The position numbers and the translations under genes are program-made. The notes below the pieces were generated by a model that was given only the letters and a program-made list of their open reading frames with translations, was not told the DNA's origin and ran no database searches. From Brassica napus (lineage: Eukaryota > Streptophyta > Magnoliopsida > Brassicales > Brassicaceae), in assembly GCF_020379485.1 (NCBI RefSeq), contig NC_063438.1, forward strand, positions 62,001 through 126,000: 64,000 nucleotides of DNA, given 5' to 3'. Shown piece after piece: positions 35,150-46,127 of the stretch (the stretch's first letter is position 1; each line of letters starts with the position of its first letter).

Positions 35150-35680
35150 ATGGCAAAGAACTCACAGAGTAGCAGCAAGAACCAGGAGAAGAAGAAAGGA
35201 AGCAGAGTGTGTGAGAAGATCTTCAGAGCAGTGACGAGTCCTGTCCGAACCGTTCGCCGCATTTCCACTAAACCTTCACCGAACCACCACCACCACCACC
35301 ACCAAGCAGAGGCTGTCCGCGTGAAGTTCTCTGAGACAGCCAAACCCATAACAAACATCGAGCAGAAGAAGACGCTGATCACTCGAGTAGAGACGACGCT
35401 GAAAACAGACGAGAGGTTCACCGACTATATAAAGATAGCGAAGCTGAAGATAAGGGCACCGACGAGGAATGATGATGTGTCGGATACAAGTGAAAAAGAG
35501 ACACGTGATCATCATCATCACCACCACCACCATGTACCTATCTCTCGTGTATCGAGAGAGAGTAGCAGTGGGAGATCATCAGATCGTTTCTCTGAGTACA
35601 TAAACAAGGCGAAGATGAAGTTCAGGTCATCTTCTACCGTCGCTCGTGCGAACACAACTCACGATTCTTTCAAGTATTGA
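35150..35680 (+). CDS. Basic His-rich protein of unknown function, copy 2
   Basis: Identical in protein and flanks to 26935-27465: 176 residues, His runs of six and eight, and two DRF..YI..AK.K motifs. The promoter and TATA box are included in the duplication, so both copies should be transcribed. The duplication gives the plant two equal doses of this gene. Confidence 0.8.
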   Translation: MAKNSQSSSKNQEKKKGSRVCEKIFRAVTSPVRTVRRISTKPSPNHHHHHHQAEAVRVKFSETAKPITNIEQKKTLITRVETTLKTDERFTDYIKIAKLKIRAPTRNDDVSDTSEKETRDHHHHHHHHVPISRVSRESSSGRSSDRFSEYINKAKMKFRSSSTVARANTTHDSFKY

Positions 35681-37220
35681 TAAGTTCCGACAACTTTCTA
35701 TGAATAATCTTGGTCTTGGCTTGCTCCATATTATAAGATATCGATTGTGAAATATGTTATGATTTGAAAATTCTGTTATGGGTGTATGGGATCCCATTGT
35801 ACCCAATATTGTAATACTTGATGAAAATAAAGGTTTGTTGTTGCTTGCTACTCACTCATTTAATAGTTTTGGTATTGGACCTTGAAAAACGTACAAATAT
35901 CATATGGGCTCTGAGTAGACTTTTACTGGTTATATGAAGAGTGCTTACATAAGGCCCATCAAATATGATCCCCCTAAGACTTATTACTTTATTATTAGTG
36001 CACCTCCTAAGCACTCTACCAAACCCGGCCTGATTACTTTGTTGATATGGTTTTTTTCTAATCACTAATATAAACAACAAAATACAATTGAAAAGCTTCG
36101 AATAACGAGATGACATGCACGATCGTTAAATCCTTCATAAAGTAATGCTGTGAATGGGCTGTTATGAAGCTTTTGTGTCGTAAGTAACATGACCTCTTAA
36201 GTTCTACAGATTATTCAATTTCAAACGACAACTGTTTTTTAATCTGTTCAATTTAATGCAAACGGCATGCTATCATTCGAGTTCTCTTAACCAAAAATGT
36301 CAGATTGTGTTGAGATTTCGTTTTCTTATTTTACTCATATACTCATATCATTGCTTTTACACAAACTAAACGAGAACAACTTATGAACCTTATTTAATTA
36401 TATACATCACGATTTTTTTTTAAAAAATTCTTATACAGCTATGAGTTCTTATGTTTAAAATGATTAACATGATTCCATTTATTTTATTTTACTTTATTTC
36501 AGTAATTTTTTTTAAAAAATATTTTCAATTTGCACTCTGATAGCTAATTTTTTAGTAAAAACTTATCTATATGGTATGAAGTCATTTTATCGGTTTTTCA
36601 TTATATATCGACAGTAAATTAAGAAGATATATTTATATAGTTGCTAATCACTTAAGGTTAAAGAAACTGAAAACAGCGTTCTAAAAATTTTAAACTTATA
36701 AATACACGGAAATCAATCTATTTTGTGTACATGGATGTATTCGAAAACCTACTTTGAATGAAAACTTTTCAAAATATAATTATAAAAGTTTGAAAATACT
36801 AATTTGTTGTTTAATTCATAGTAAAACGGAGAGAGTCCCTTTTCGACGATCAAGAGTCAAGTTTGACCCCAGATGCATAATATGTACTGTTCGTACTATA
36901 GAAAATATTATTCTTAATAACACCATTTTGATCAAATTACAAGAAAATACATTCACAAATATTTGTCAACTACATCTTGACGTTACCAAACTGGCTTATA
37001 TATAACTTATTATAATATTTTTTTAAAAAAAAAATCGAAGACGCCAACTTTTAGGCTAGTTATAATTTTGTATAGCAGGTCGAAGGTAACTCTATTATAT
37101 AATTTTGCGTTTCACTGTTTTAAATGCAAATGTTGTAAACACATATAGAAAACCCATGCTGACCGATGTTGTTTTGCCTAATTGATATGTACTATATATA
37201 TGAGGAATCGCCAATCGATT
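35681..37220. other. 3' flank of the His-rich gene (copy 2) to hAT-like element
   Basis: AT-rich, no gene. The duplication ends at 37084, and 37101-37120 is the source of filler found at 28876-28895. Confidence 0.5.
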
Positions 37221-37852
37221 AAGGGTATGACTGGTTTTCCCGCTACCACCCGCAAACGCAGCTTTTGCGGTTGGTAGCGGTTGCTGGCGTTTTGCAACAA
37301 TCGCTCAAACCGCTCTAAACCGCTCCAAATCGCTCCAAATCGCTCTGAACCTCATAAATTCAAAAGCTGGTTCCAGCTAGCGTTTGCGGTTGCGGGCGTT
37401 TGCGGGAGGATAAAAAAAAATTATTTTTTTTCCAAAACAATATAAATACAAAAATAAAAAAATTCAATAAAAAAATTAAACTGAAATTATAAAAATGCTA
37501 AAATATATCAATTAAATTTTAATTAATATTATAAAACTTTAAAATAAAAATATTTTCTATATTTTTAAAAAATTTAAACTATAACTTTCTAAATATAAAT
37601 TTTATATTTATTATAATATTATTATTTTTGATATTTTTATAATTGTATAAAATGTAAATATTGTTAATTTATTATTTAACTGCTGCTGCATTTGGTAGTT
37701 AACCAGTCATAAGTATCCCGCAAACGCACAAATTTCTAACCGAATAACCAGTCGTACAAATCTCTTAAAACCGCTAGAAACCGCAACCACCCGCATCCGC
37801 AAACTCCCGCAACCGCAACCGCAACCGCTGCGGTTAAACCAGTCAGGCCCTA
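37221..37852 (-). mobile_element. Non-autonomous hAT-like element, copy 2 (inverted)
   Basis: The reverse-complement counterpart of 3906-4527, ~630 bp. It begins AAGGGTATGACTGGTTTTCC and ends AACCAGTCAGGCCCTA. The same GCGGTT/AACCGC arrays lie at both ends around a similar AT-rich core, with many substitutions. The ends match each other as GGGyMTGACTGGTT. The target duplication is not evident, so the edges are approximate. No transposase. Confidence 0.78.
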
Positions 37853-38410
37853 AGTTGTTTTAAAACAACAAACAAACAAAAGAGAATTAAACAAACAAAC
37901 AAAAAAGTAAACGAAAAAAGACAGTAAAAAATCGGAATGATTTGCTTTGATCGAGCAAAGTAGTCGACACTGTATAAGCAGTGAGGACAATGGACGGTGA
38001 CACAAAAGCTGAGTCACCAAAGGCTTCGCGTTGCAAGCAAATGGTTGGTCTTTTAAAAGTGAGCTTATATGTAAGAGTTGAATAACAATTAAATTCGCAA
38101 TTATTTAAGCAATACACGTCTTTTGTCATTGTGTGATTTCACTTGTCTCTCTATTCGCTGCCGTCAACCCTCTCATTACAAAAGGCAATCAAGCACAAAA
38201 AATTCGAACAACTCAGTGACCTCTCACAGTGACAGAGAGACCAATCCCCGACCCCGACCCATTAACAAGTTTTCTGATCCAAGAAGATAATATATTTTAT
38301 TGTACAAACACACATGGAATGGAAAACGAAGAGAAGTCGACTATTGTGTTATTATTAAAGAAAATTTCACCAACCCTTAATTAAATCTCTTTCTCCTAAA
38401 CTAAAAACGT
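37853..38410. other. Intergenic, no gene recognised
   Basis: Contains an AAAC-rich repeat at about 37862-37905 and otherwise unremarkable AT-rich sequence up to the LINE target site. Confidence 0.5.
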
Positions 38411-41400
38411 AAAACAATGTTTGTTTGCCTGCTGAGTACGAAGGCTCCGACCATAAGTCCATACTGTCTTTCTTCGAGCCTGATAAAAAGAAAAGACGCG
38501 GTCTCTTTAGATATGATAGGCGACTCAAGAACAACCCGGAGGCTAAAGCTCTAATTAAACAAGCCTGGGATTGTGCCCCATACTCATCTGTCAATAACAG
38601 AATCAAAGAGGTACGAACTGCACTGATTCAATGGAGCAAACAGCAGTATAAAAATAGCAGAGAGCAGATTGAGCAGAAACGCTTTGAACTGGAGGTAGCG
38701 TTGACTGACCCGACAAACGACACTGAGCTCATCTCGAGGGTCTCCAACGAACTAAACGATGCATATAACTCGGAGGAGGAATATTGGAGACAAAGAAGTC
38801 GACTACTGTGGCTCAGTCTCGGAGACCGCAATACCGGATTCTTCCACGCCACAGCAAAGAACCGGAAACGAGCAAATGCATTCACGGTGATTGAAGATGC
38901 AGAGGGCAACACGGTCTATCAAGAAGATCAGATAGGGAGAGTGATCGTTGAGTATTTTCAAGAGCTTTTCAAGACTGTTGATGGAAACAGAGAGGAAACC
39001 GTAATGCATGCTCTATCACCAATGGTGAGCGCAGAAACGAATGAGCAGCTAATTGCAGTCCCAACAGCTGTGGAGATCAAGGAGGCCCTATTCTCTATTC
39101 ATGCTGACAAAGCCCCGGGACCAGACGGATTTTCAGCGAGCTTCTACCATACCAATTGGGACACCGTCGGACCTGAGATAGTGAGAGAGACCCAGGATTT
39201 TTTCATCACGGACAGACTCCCTGAAAGGATCAATGAGACGCATATTAGGCTCATACCGAAAGTGCCTAGCCCGCAGCAAGTCACGGAGTATAGACCTATT
39301 GCACTTTGCAATGTCTACTACAAGATTATATCCAAGATCCTCACGAAGAGACTACAGCCACTCCTCTCACACATAGTCTCCGAGAACCAATCTGCATTTG
39401 TACCGGGACGAATGATATCGGACAATGTCCTGATCACCCATGAGGTTTTACATTATCTCAAGAACTCTGATGCAGAAAAGAGATGTGCCATGGCGGTTAA
39501 AACCGACATGAGTAAAGCTTATGACCGTCTTGAATGGGAGTTTATAAGATTGGTTTTTCAGAGACTAGGCTTCCATCCCAAATGGATCTCATGGATCATA
39601 CAATGTGTGTCCACTGTTACGTACTCCTTCCTCATTAACGGTTCACCTAGAGGAAGAGTCACACCGAGCCGGGGGATCCGTCAAGGAGACCCACTCTCAC
39701 CTTACATATTCATACTATGTAGTGAGGTTCTCTCGGGCTTATGTAGCAAAGCGCAAGAAGAAGGCTCCCTTAAAGGGATCAAAGTGTCTCGAGGGACTCC
39801 TCGGATCAACCATCTTCTATTCGCGGACGACACAATGTTCTTCCTACGAGCCAGCAAGGACAGTGCCGAGGCTCTCACAAAAGTTCTCAAGCTTTACGAG
39901 GAGGCTTCGGGACAGTCTATCAATGCAGACAAGTCTTCTATTACCTTCTCTCGAAAGACGCCGGCGGCACTGAAGACAGTTGTTCATGATACACTGTCGA
40001 TACAAAAAGAAGGTGGGGTTGGAAAGTACCTCGGTTTGCCGGAACACTTCGGTAGAAAGAAATGCGATCTGTTTTCCTCCATTGTTGATCGGATCAAGCA
40101 AAAGGCAAAGGGGTGGTCCAACAGATTTCTATCTACAGCAGGGAAGATGACCATGCTCAAGAGTGTTCTATCTCCTGTCCCATCGCACGCGATGTCCTGT
40201 TTCCAACTACCAGTTTCTTTGTGCAAAAGAATTCAGTCAACGCTCACACGGTTCTGGTGGGATGATAGCATGGGACGCAAGAAGATGTCATGGATCGCCT
40301 GGAATAAGCTCATTCGTCCCAAGGACCAGGGTGGTCTCGACTTCAGAGATATACAGAGCTTCAATGAGGCATACTTGGCCAAACTAGCATGGCGGATAAT
40401 CAACAACCCCGACAAGCTCATAGGACGCATCCTGCTCGGCAAATACTGTCACAGCGAACCTTTCCTCGCTGTTGATGTTAAAAGAGATATCTCTCATGGT
40501 TGGAGAGGGGTATTGATAGGCCGGGATATTGTAATGAGCAATGCGAGTTGGGAAGTAGGCAATGGTGAAAGTATCAACATTTGGACAAAACCGTGGCTCA
40601 GTTGCGAAGCACAAGAGAGCCCAATGGGACCGGCCCCACTACAGCACCTAAATCTCACTGTATCTGACTTCTTTCTCCCAAACAGCAGAGAGTGGAACGT
40701 CGAAATGATACGACTGGTGCTACCTATGGAGGAACAGAAAATCCTAGCGATTAAACCGAGTGTCACGGGAGCGCCGGACAAGCTGTCTTGGCTTGGAGCA
40801 AAATCAGGAAGCTACACTACCAAGTCAGGCTACGCAACTGCCCTCTCAACCAGAACGGATCCAATGGATACCTCGTTAGCAGATCGGTCATTTGACTGGA
40901 AGAAAGCTGTTTGGACGCTCAAAACATCACCAAAGACAAAGCTCTTTGTATGGAAGGCACTTCATGGAGCAATCCCAGCAGGGGAAGCACTTAGAGCGCG
41001 ACAGATAAATGTTGATGGGAAGTGCAAGAGATGCAACCTACCGGAAACTATAGATCACTTGTTCTTTCATTGTCCTTTCGCAAAACAGGTGTGGACCTCG
41101 GCCCCTGTTTTCCCAAGTATTGAGTACAATGGATCTATAGTTTTGAGGAACCACTGGATCAACCTCATTTCAAGGAAGAACTTACCGCCAACGGGAGTAG
41201 AAGGACAACTCGCGCCCTGGATCCTTTGGGGAATTTGGACGGCAAGAAACAAGCTGGTTTTCAACGACAAGCTCACCTCTGCAACTGAAACGCTTTCAAA
41301 AGCTATCTCTTTGGCCCGGGAATGGGGAACCTGCCAAACCATCTCCAGCCCGTCATCGGCTGTTTCCCCATCGCAAGCCCAAGCCTCCCCAAACTGTATT

Positions 41401-41865
41401 GTCGTAAAATCTGATGCTGCGTGGAATGAAACTTTGAACGTTGCAGGTCTTGGATGGGTGATGGAAGGGCAAACCAGAACATCCTCATTCTCATTACCGG
41501 CTCACCATGTGAGGACCCCGTTGGCTGCTGAGGCCCTGGCTCTCAGAGAGGCAATATGGAAGTGTAGAGAGCTAGGATTCACGAGAATCCGTTGCGAATC
41601 AGACTCCGCAGTGTTAGTGAAAGCGCTTAAAGAAGACACGTTCTTGACTGGTCTCTATGGGATCTTGATAGATATCCAAGCTCTTGCCTCATCTTTTGAG
41701 TTTATTTCTTTTAATTGGATTTCTAGGAAGAAAAATGTAGAGGCTGATGTGCTAGCCAAGCAGATTTTATCTGTTGAACTGGCCTTAATGGCTTCACCAA
41801 CTTTGGTTTGATCATTTAATATAAGTGTGTTTCAAAAAAAAAAAAAAAAAAACAATGTTTGTTTG
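38411..41865 (+). mobile_element. 5'-truncated L1-type LINE with 15-17 bp target duplication
   Basis: The LINE body runs from 38428 to the poly-A at about 41834-41850. The sequence AACAATGTTTGTTTG occurs just before it (within 38411-38427) and just after (41851-41865), a clear target duplication. The element starts inside the endonuclease domain, so it was truncated on insertion. The rest of ORF2 is open to its stop. The fresh duplication, long A-tail and unbroken frame point to a recent insertion. Confidence 0.95.
38428..41811 (+). CDS. LINE ORF2 fragment: reverse transcriptase, zf-RVT, RNase H
   Basis: About 1127 codons open without a stop. It begins with the last residues of the AP-endonuclease domain (EGSDHKSILSFFE). 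The reverse transcriptase includes ADKAPGPDGFSASFYH, LIPKVPSP, YRPIALCN, SENQSAFVPGRMISDNVLI, KTDMSKAYDRLEW, RGIRQGDPLSPYIF and the catalytic FADDTMFF. A zinc-binding stretch CKRCNLPETIDHLFFHC follows. A C-terminal RNase H (KSDAAWNET, LAAEALALREAI, RCESDSAVLVKAL, SRKKNVEADVLAK) completes it. The protein would lack endonuclease, so it could not start target-primed insertion itself, and no start codon is inherited from ORF2. It resembles the LINE at 58102-62135 but is clearly a different subfamily member. Confidence 0.93.
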   Translation, partial: PAEYEGSDHKSILSFFEPDKKKRRGLFRYDRRLKNNPEAKALIKQAWDCAPYSSVNNRIKEVRTALIQWSKQQYKNSREQIEQKRFELEVALTDPTNDTELISRVSNELNDAYNSEEEYWRQRSRLLWLSLGDRNTGFFHATAKNRKRANAFTVIEDAEGNTVYQEDQIGRVIVEYFQELFKTVDGNREETVMHALSPMVSAETNEQLIAVPTAVEIKEALFSIHADKAPGPDGFSASFYHTNWDTVGPEIVRETQDFFITDRLPERINETHIRLIPKVPSPQQVTEYRPIALCNVYYKIISKILTKRLQPLLSHIVSENQSAFVPGRMISDNVLITHEVLHYLKNSDAEKRCAMAVKTDMSKAYDRLEWEFIRLVFQRLGFHPKWISWIIQCVSTVTYSFLINGSPRGRVTPSRGIRQGDPLSPYIFILCSEVLSGLCSKAQEEGSLKGIKVSRGTPRINHLLFADDTMFFLRASKDSAEALTKVLKLYEEASGQSINADKSSITFSRKTPAALKTVVHDTLSIQKEGGVGKYLGLPEHFGRKKCDLFSSIVDRIKQKAKGWSNRFLSTAGKMTMLKSVLSPVPSHAMSCFQLPVSLCKRIQSTLTRFWWDDSMGRKKMSWIAWNKLIRPKDQGGLDFRDIQSFNEAYLAKLAWRIINNPDKLIGRILLGKYCHSEPFLAVDVKRDISHGWRGVLIGRDIVMSNASWEVGNGESINIWTKPWLSCEAQESPMGPAPLQHLNLTVSDFFLPNSREWNVEMIRLVLPMEEQKILAIKPSVTGAPDKLSWLGAKSGSYTTKSGYATALSTRTDPMDTSLADRSFDWKKAVWTLKTSPKTKLFVWKALHGAIPAGEALRARQINVDGKCKRCNLPETIDHLFFHCPFAKQVWTSAPVFPSIEYNGSIVLRNHWINLISRKNLPPTGVEGQLAPWILWGIWTARNKLVFNDKLTSATETLSKAISLAREWGTCQTISSPSSAVSPSQAQASPNCIVVKSDAAWNETLNVAGLGWVMEGQTRTSSFSLPAHHVRTPLAAEALALREAIWKCRELGFTRIRCESDSAVLVKALKEDTFLTGLYGILIDIQALASSFEFISFNWISRKKNVEADVLAKQILSVELALMASPTLV

Positions 41866-42704
41866 GAATTGGCAAACCGCGAAAGAGAGAGTAACCACCA
41901 TTATATCAGCCTAGCTAGGATCGGCTTGTTAACTTATGATGTGATACTAAATTTGATAATTAATTATACTTGAAAACTAGCTTAGTATTGAGATTTAGAA
42001 CGCGAATACTCTTGACTTGTAACAATTTCTGGTTTGGTTTTGATATTAAAAGTTATCACGACGACTTGGGGTATGATTCATGATGTAAGCTCCCCCTCTT
42101 GCCCTAAAAAATGTTTAATTTATAATTAGTAATAGTCAACGCTTGCATTGCATGATTCTTGATTGACAGACACACATGTATTTATAAAGAAGGGTAATAC
42201 GCAGAGCTAACTAGAGAGGGTGGTTGGGAGAGGCTTATATGGCTCAGACTCCTTTTACTGCTTCTATAACCAATATAATAATAATTTTATCAAACGGAAA
42301 TAAGTAATACTAAAAAGTAACATAAATCAAATATGTAATGAGATTTAAAAATAAAAATAAAAAAGAAAGAAAGATGCGAGAAAGAAAATTTGATTGGTTG
42401 TGGCTTTTCTCACAAGCAAAAGGCTGAGCAAGTCGAACGACTTATTCGCCTATGCCCCCGCCTCTATCATTCAGTTTCAGCTCAATTAGTAAATATATTA
42501 CTATCTTATTTTGTAGTTACAATTCTATTTTTTAATAATACGAAATAATATATTCAGATCTCTCTCTCTCTTTTTTTTTTCTTTCTTAATTTTCGGTCCC
42601 CAGGAGCGGCAATAAATACGCTAGTATTATTCCATCCATTGGTCAGACATAACTTAAGTTTCCGGTGAACCTTAAACCTCAAAAACCCTTTCTCTCATTT
42701 CGTG
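41866..42704. promoter_or_regulatory. ALKBH10A 5' flank
   Basis: Upstream region of ALKBH10A, AT-rich, with a CT tract at about 42559-42580. No gene seen. The LINE insertion lies ~840 bp upstream of the start codon. Confidence 0.45.
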
Positions 42705-45118
42705 ATGGCTGAAACGCCGGCATCTCCTATCAACGGATCTGTTTCTGCTCCGGTTCTCCTGTCGGATTCGGCGGCCAAAGACGTGATGATCACTTGGTTT
42801 CGCGGCGAGTTTGCGGCGGCTAACGCCATAATCGACGAGCTATGCGGGCACTTAATGCAGGTGAGCGAGTCAGCGGGGGAGGAATACGAGGGCGTGATGG
42901 CGGCGATTCATAGGCGGAGGATGAACTGGATCCCATTGCTCCAGATGCAGAAATACCATCCTATCTCCCAAGTTACGCTCCAGCTGCAAACCGCGACGGC
43001 GGCCAAGATCAACAACAACAAACTCATCATGATCGATCCTGTAGATTCAATCCTCGACGATGATTCTCCCACTAGCGATATCACTGATTCCGGTAAAGAT
43101 AACAAAATTTATAACAAATTGAAGTAGGATTTCTTTATGTACCGCGAAAATTCAAATACATTAATATTTAATTATTAACAACGTCCCTAGTATATGCAAT
43201 ACTCTTATTACCCTACATATCTATCTAGATAATGTTCGTTACTGTACTTCATTCTTTTATCTGTTGAATAGACAACACCCGTTGAGTAGTAGATCATAAC
43301 TTCAAGTTCTGACCATTCTTAGCTAATTCTACACACCCACATGTGTTCGGTTTCTTCCCAGGATCTCGAGAAGAAGAGCGTGTAGAGGAGGACGCCATGA
43401 CAATATGTTGCAAGCACGAAGAAGAAGAATGTGAATCTCGAGCTTCTTCACTCATCAAGCAGTCCAAGCGTTTCTCGGCCAAGGAACATGTTCGAGGACA
43501 TACGGCAAGTTCAAAAACCAAACACATCCTCTTCTTTACTCTCTCTACCGTTTGGGAGCGTGGGAGACTTTGAGATACCTACCACTTTGCTTATAATATG
43601 AGGTTTGATAATTCAGTTTAGTAACTGAAATACAATAAAAAGAATCACCAATAAACAAACAAAATGGTTTTACAAAGATTTTTAATTTAATTAGCATCCT
43701 CTCTTAACTTTAATGCATTTGGACTATAAAATTGAAGAAAAAAAACTCATACGACTACCTCTATAATAATATTAGTTTAGCGTAATATATCTCGTGAGTG
43801 ATGGATGAAGTTTGTTTTCATTGTTGTTTCCAAATGCTAATTAAGACTCCCTCGTTACTTGCTTTTAGCAGACAAATGTCGTCAAAGGCCTAAAACTGTA
43901 CGAACATGTGTTCACTGAAACTCAACTCTCCAAGCTTTCGGATTATGTGAATGGACTCCGAGAGGCTGGTCGGAATCAGGAACTTCCAGGCAACTCTCTC
44001 ATACCTTTCCTTATACACTGGAACTAATGTTGATGCAAGTGTCTGAGAGACATTAATTACAAGTTTCCCAAATGCAGGGGAGACGTTTGTTCTGTTCAAC
44101 AAGAACACGAAAGGGACCAAAAGAGAGCTTATTCAGCTTGGAATTCCAATTTTTGGGAACACCACAGATGAACACTCAGGTAAGATCAAGGACAATTGGT
44201 GCATGCATCATTTTTCTCCGAATATCCTTAATTAAGCAACCTTTTTAGTTTGTTCTTCTACGTGTTTGCAGTGGCACCTATCCCAACCCTTCTTGAAAGT
44301 GTGATTGATCATCTTCTTCAGTGGCGTTTGATTCCTGAATACAAACGACCCAATGGCTGTGTGATCAACTTCTTTGATGAGGTAGTTAACAACTGATTTC
44401 CAACTATTCTCTCAATCGATCTTCACCCCAAAGCTAATTAATGTTTTAAATTCATTTTGTAGGAGGAACACTCCCAACCATTCCAGAAACCACCTCACGT
44501 GGATCAACCCATATCCACTCTGGTCTTGTCTGAATCAACCATGGTTTTTGGACACCGATTTGGGGTCGATAGTGATGGCAACTTCAGGGGCTCACTCACT
44601 CTCCCACTAAAGGAAGGGTACGTAGGGGGAAAATTACACTCACATTTTCTAGCTAAATTTCCTATTAACAAAAAATCTGAAAAAGCCTAAAAATGAATTT
44701 TGGCAGGTCGTTGCTGGTGATGAGAGGCAACAGCGCTAATATGGCTAGGCATGTAATGTGTCCATCGCTAAACAAAAGAGTTGCAATCACTTTCTTTAAA
44801 CTCAAACCAGACTCCAGTAGTAAGGCCCAAGCGCCGCTAACCATGAACCATGTCACCCTGTGGCGGCAAGGCAATCCAGCTCCCCCGGTTTTAAACCCAT
44901 TCAACATGGTCAGAGCTCCGTTGGTGATGCTAGCTCCGGCTCCTAAGAGGCTAGACGCTGGCACTGGAGTTTTCTTGCCGTGGACACCTCCGCCAGTGTC
45001 AAGAAAACCGACAAAGCATCTCCCACCGCGCGTCCAGAGGCTGCGTCTCCTATCATCAGCTGCAAAGTCGGTGGCGGATCGTGAAGCCTCGTCATCACCG
45101 GAGATCGGAGTGATCTGA
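42705..45118 (+). CDS. ALKBH10A: ALKBH10-type 2-oxoglutarate/Fe(II) RNA demethylase
   Basis: AlkB-family dioxygenase; the paralogue ALKBH10B removes N6-methyladenosine from mRNA in Arabidopsis. Position and sequence point to ALKBH10A (At2g48080). Seven exons, 42705-43092, 43362-43504, 43872-43989, 44078-44179, 44272-44381, 44463-44617 and 44707-45118, join in frame to 475 residues. The N-terminal region is family-specific (DVMITWFRGEFAAANAIIDE). The dioxygenase core shows ETFVLFNKNTKGTKRELIQL, the iron ligands His299 and Asp301 (PPHVDQPIST), His354 (MARHVMCPS) and the 2-oxoglutarate Arg363 (NKRVAITFFKL). The tail is Pro-rich. Introns 2 and 3 use GC donors (43505-43506 and 43990-43991). No disruption is seen. 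Confidence 0.93.
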
Positions 45119-46127
45119 GTCGAAAAGTGTCACACACGTTATCTACAAAGTCAGCAGAGTTTTTTTCTTTCCTTGATCGTATACTTCAAGTTTGATGGGT
45201 TTTTTCTTGTTCATTCCTAACCTTTTCTTTCGTTTACCTAATTTTACTACAATTGTTATGCTACATCAGCTGTTATGGTTCACAGGGAACAAGTGAACTA
45301 TTTGAATTAAAATATGCTCCCACTTCCCACAAGTTTCAATCAAGTAAACAAGAAACTTGACCAAATTTGCCTATACAACTGCTTTTACTTTACCAAAGGG
45401 AGCATGAAGAAGAAACCAGAGATTCTGATTTTTTTTCTGAAACATAATAGCTTCCATTGGCTCAATTTCCCCATCCCACAAGCGTAGAATCAAAGCAAAT
45501 CCCATGTCCTACTCATTATCTTCATATACTACAAACACTAAAACAACAATCATCCCATAGAGTAAAGAAAACCCCTTTCTTGTTCGTCTTGACAGAGAAT
45601 GCACAGAAGAGAGGATGATGACAGCAGAAGCTCTCTACGGGCATCTGCCAGCGGCTATTTAGATTTGTGGTGACTAAAATAGGAGTATTCGAAGAGAAAG
45701 TTATGAATGAAGATAAGCCTCATCGAGGACTGAGGCCCCTTATAAATAAGAAATCAGATGCTTTTATCGAGAACACACTCGAAGCTTAGCCTAGAACCAA
45801 ACACACGAACCCTTCTCCTATACGTACAATAGAAGAAGAAACAAGATAGGGTGGGATGCAAATGCAATGCGCCCACTTGTTTATTTTCTTTAAATTAACC
45901 AGCTGCGCTCTTGATAAGAAAATGTACCAGAAAACAAACAAACAAACAAAACATCTCAGAAGTCTATGAATATTATACTTAAGGGGCTTTTCATTGTAGA
46001 GCAATCAATGTACACATTCGTACCTTGAATATTCATTCAATAAGCTATACATGGAAGCTGAACGGAGGATCATTCATTCTAAAGGAAGAGAAGAGATAGA
46101 ATCTTGAGAAGTCTCTAATCGAATCCT
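45119..46127. other. Convergent 3' intergenic region
   Basis: Spacer between the 3' ends of ALKBH10A (+) and RPH1 (-), ~1 kb. No gene recognised. It probably contains both 3' UTRs. Confidence 0.5.

Larger units (their letters stand above)
31071..37084. repeat. 6.0-kb duplicated segment, copy 2
   Basis: Partner of 22856-28869. Its right end is continuous with sequence leading to ALKBH10A. Its left end is an abnormal junction, whereas copy 1 has the normal left end. The ancestral single copy would therefore combine the left edge of copy 1 and the right edge of copy 2. Confidence 0.97.
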
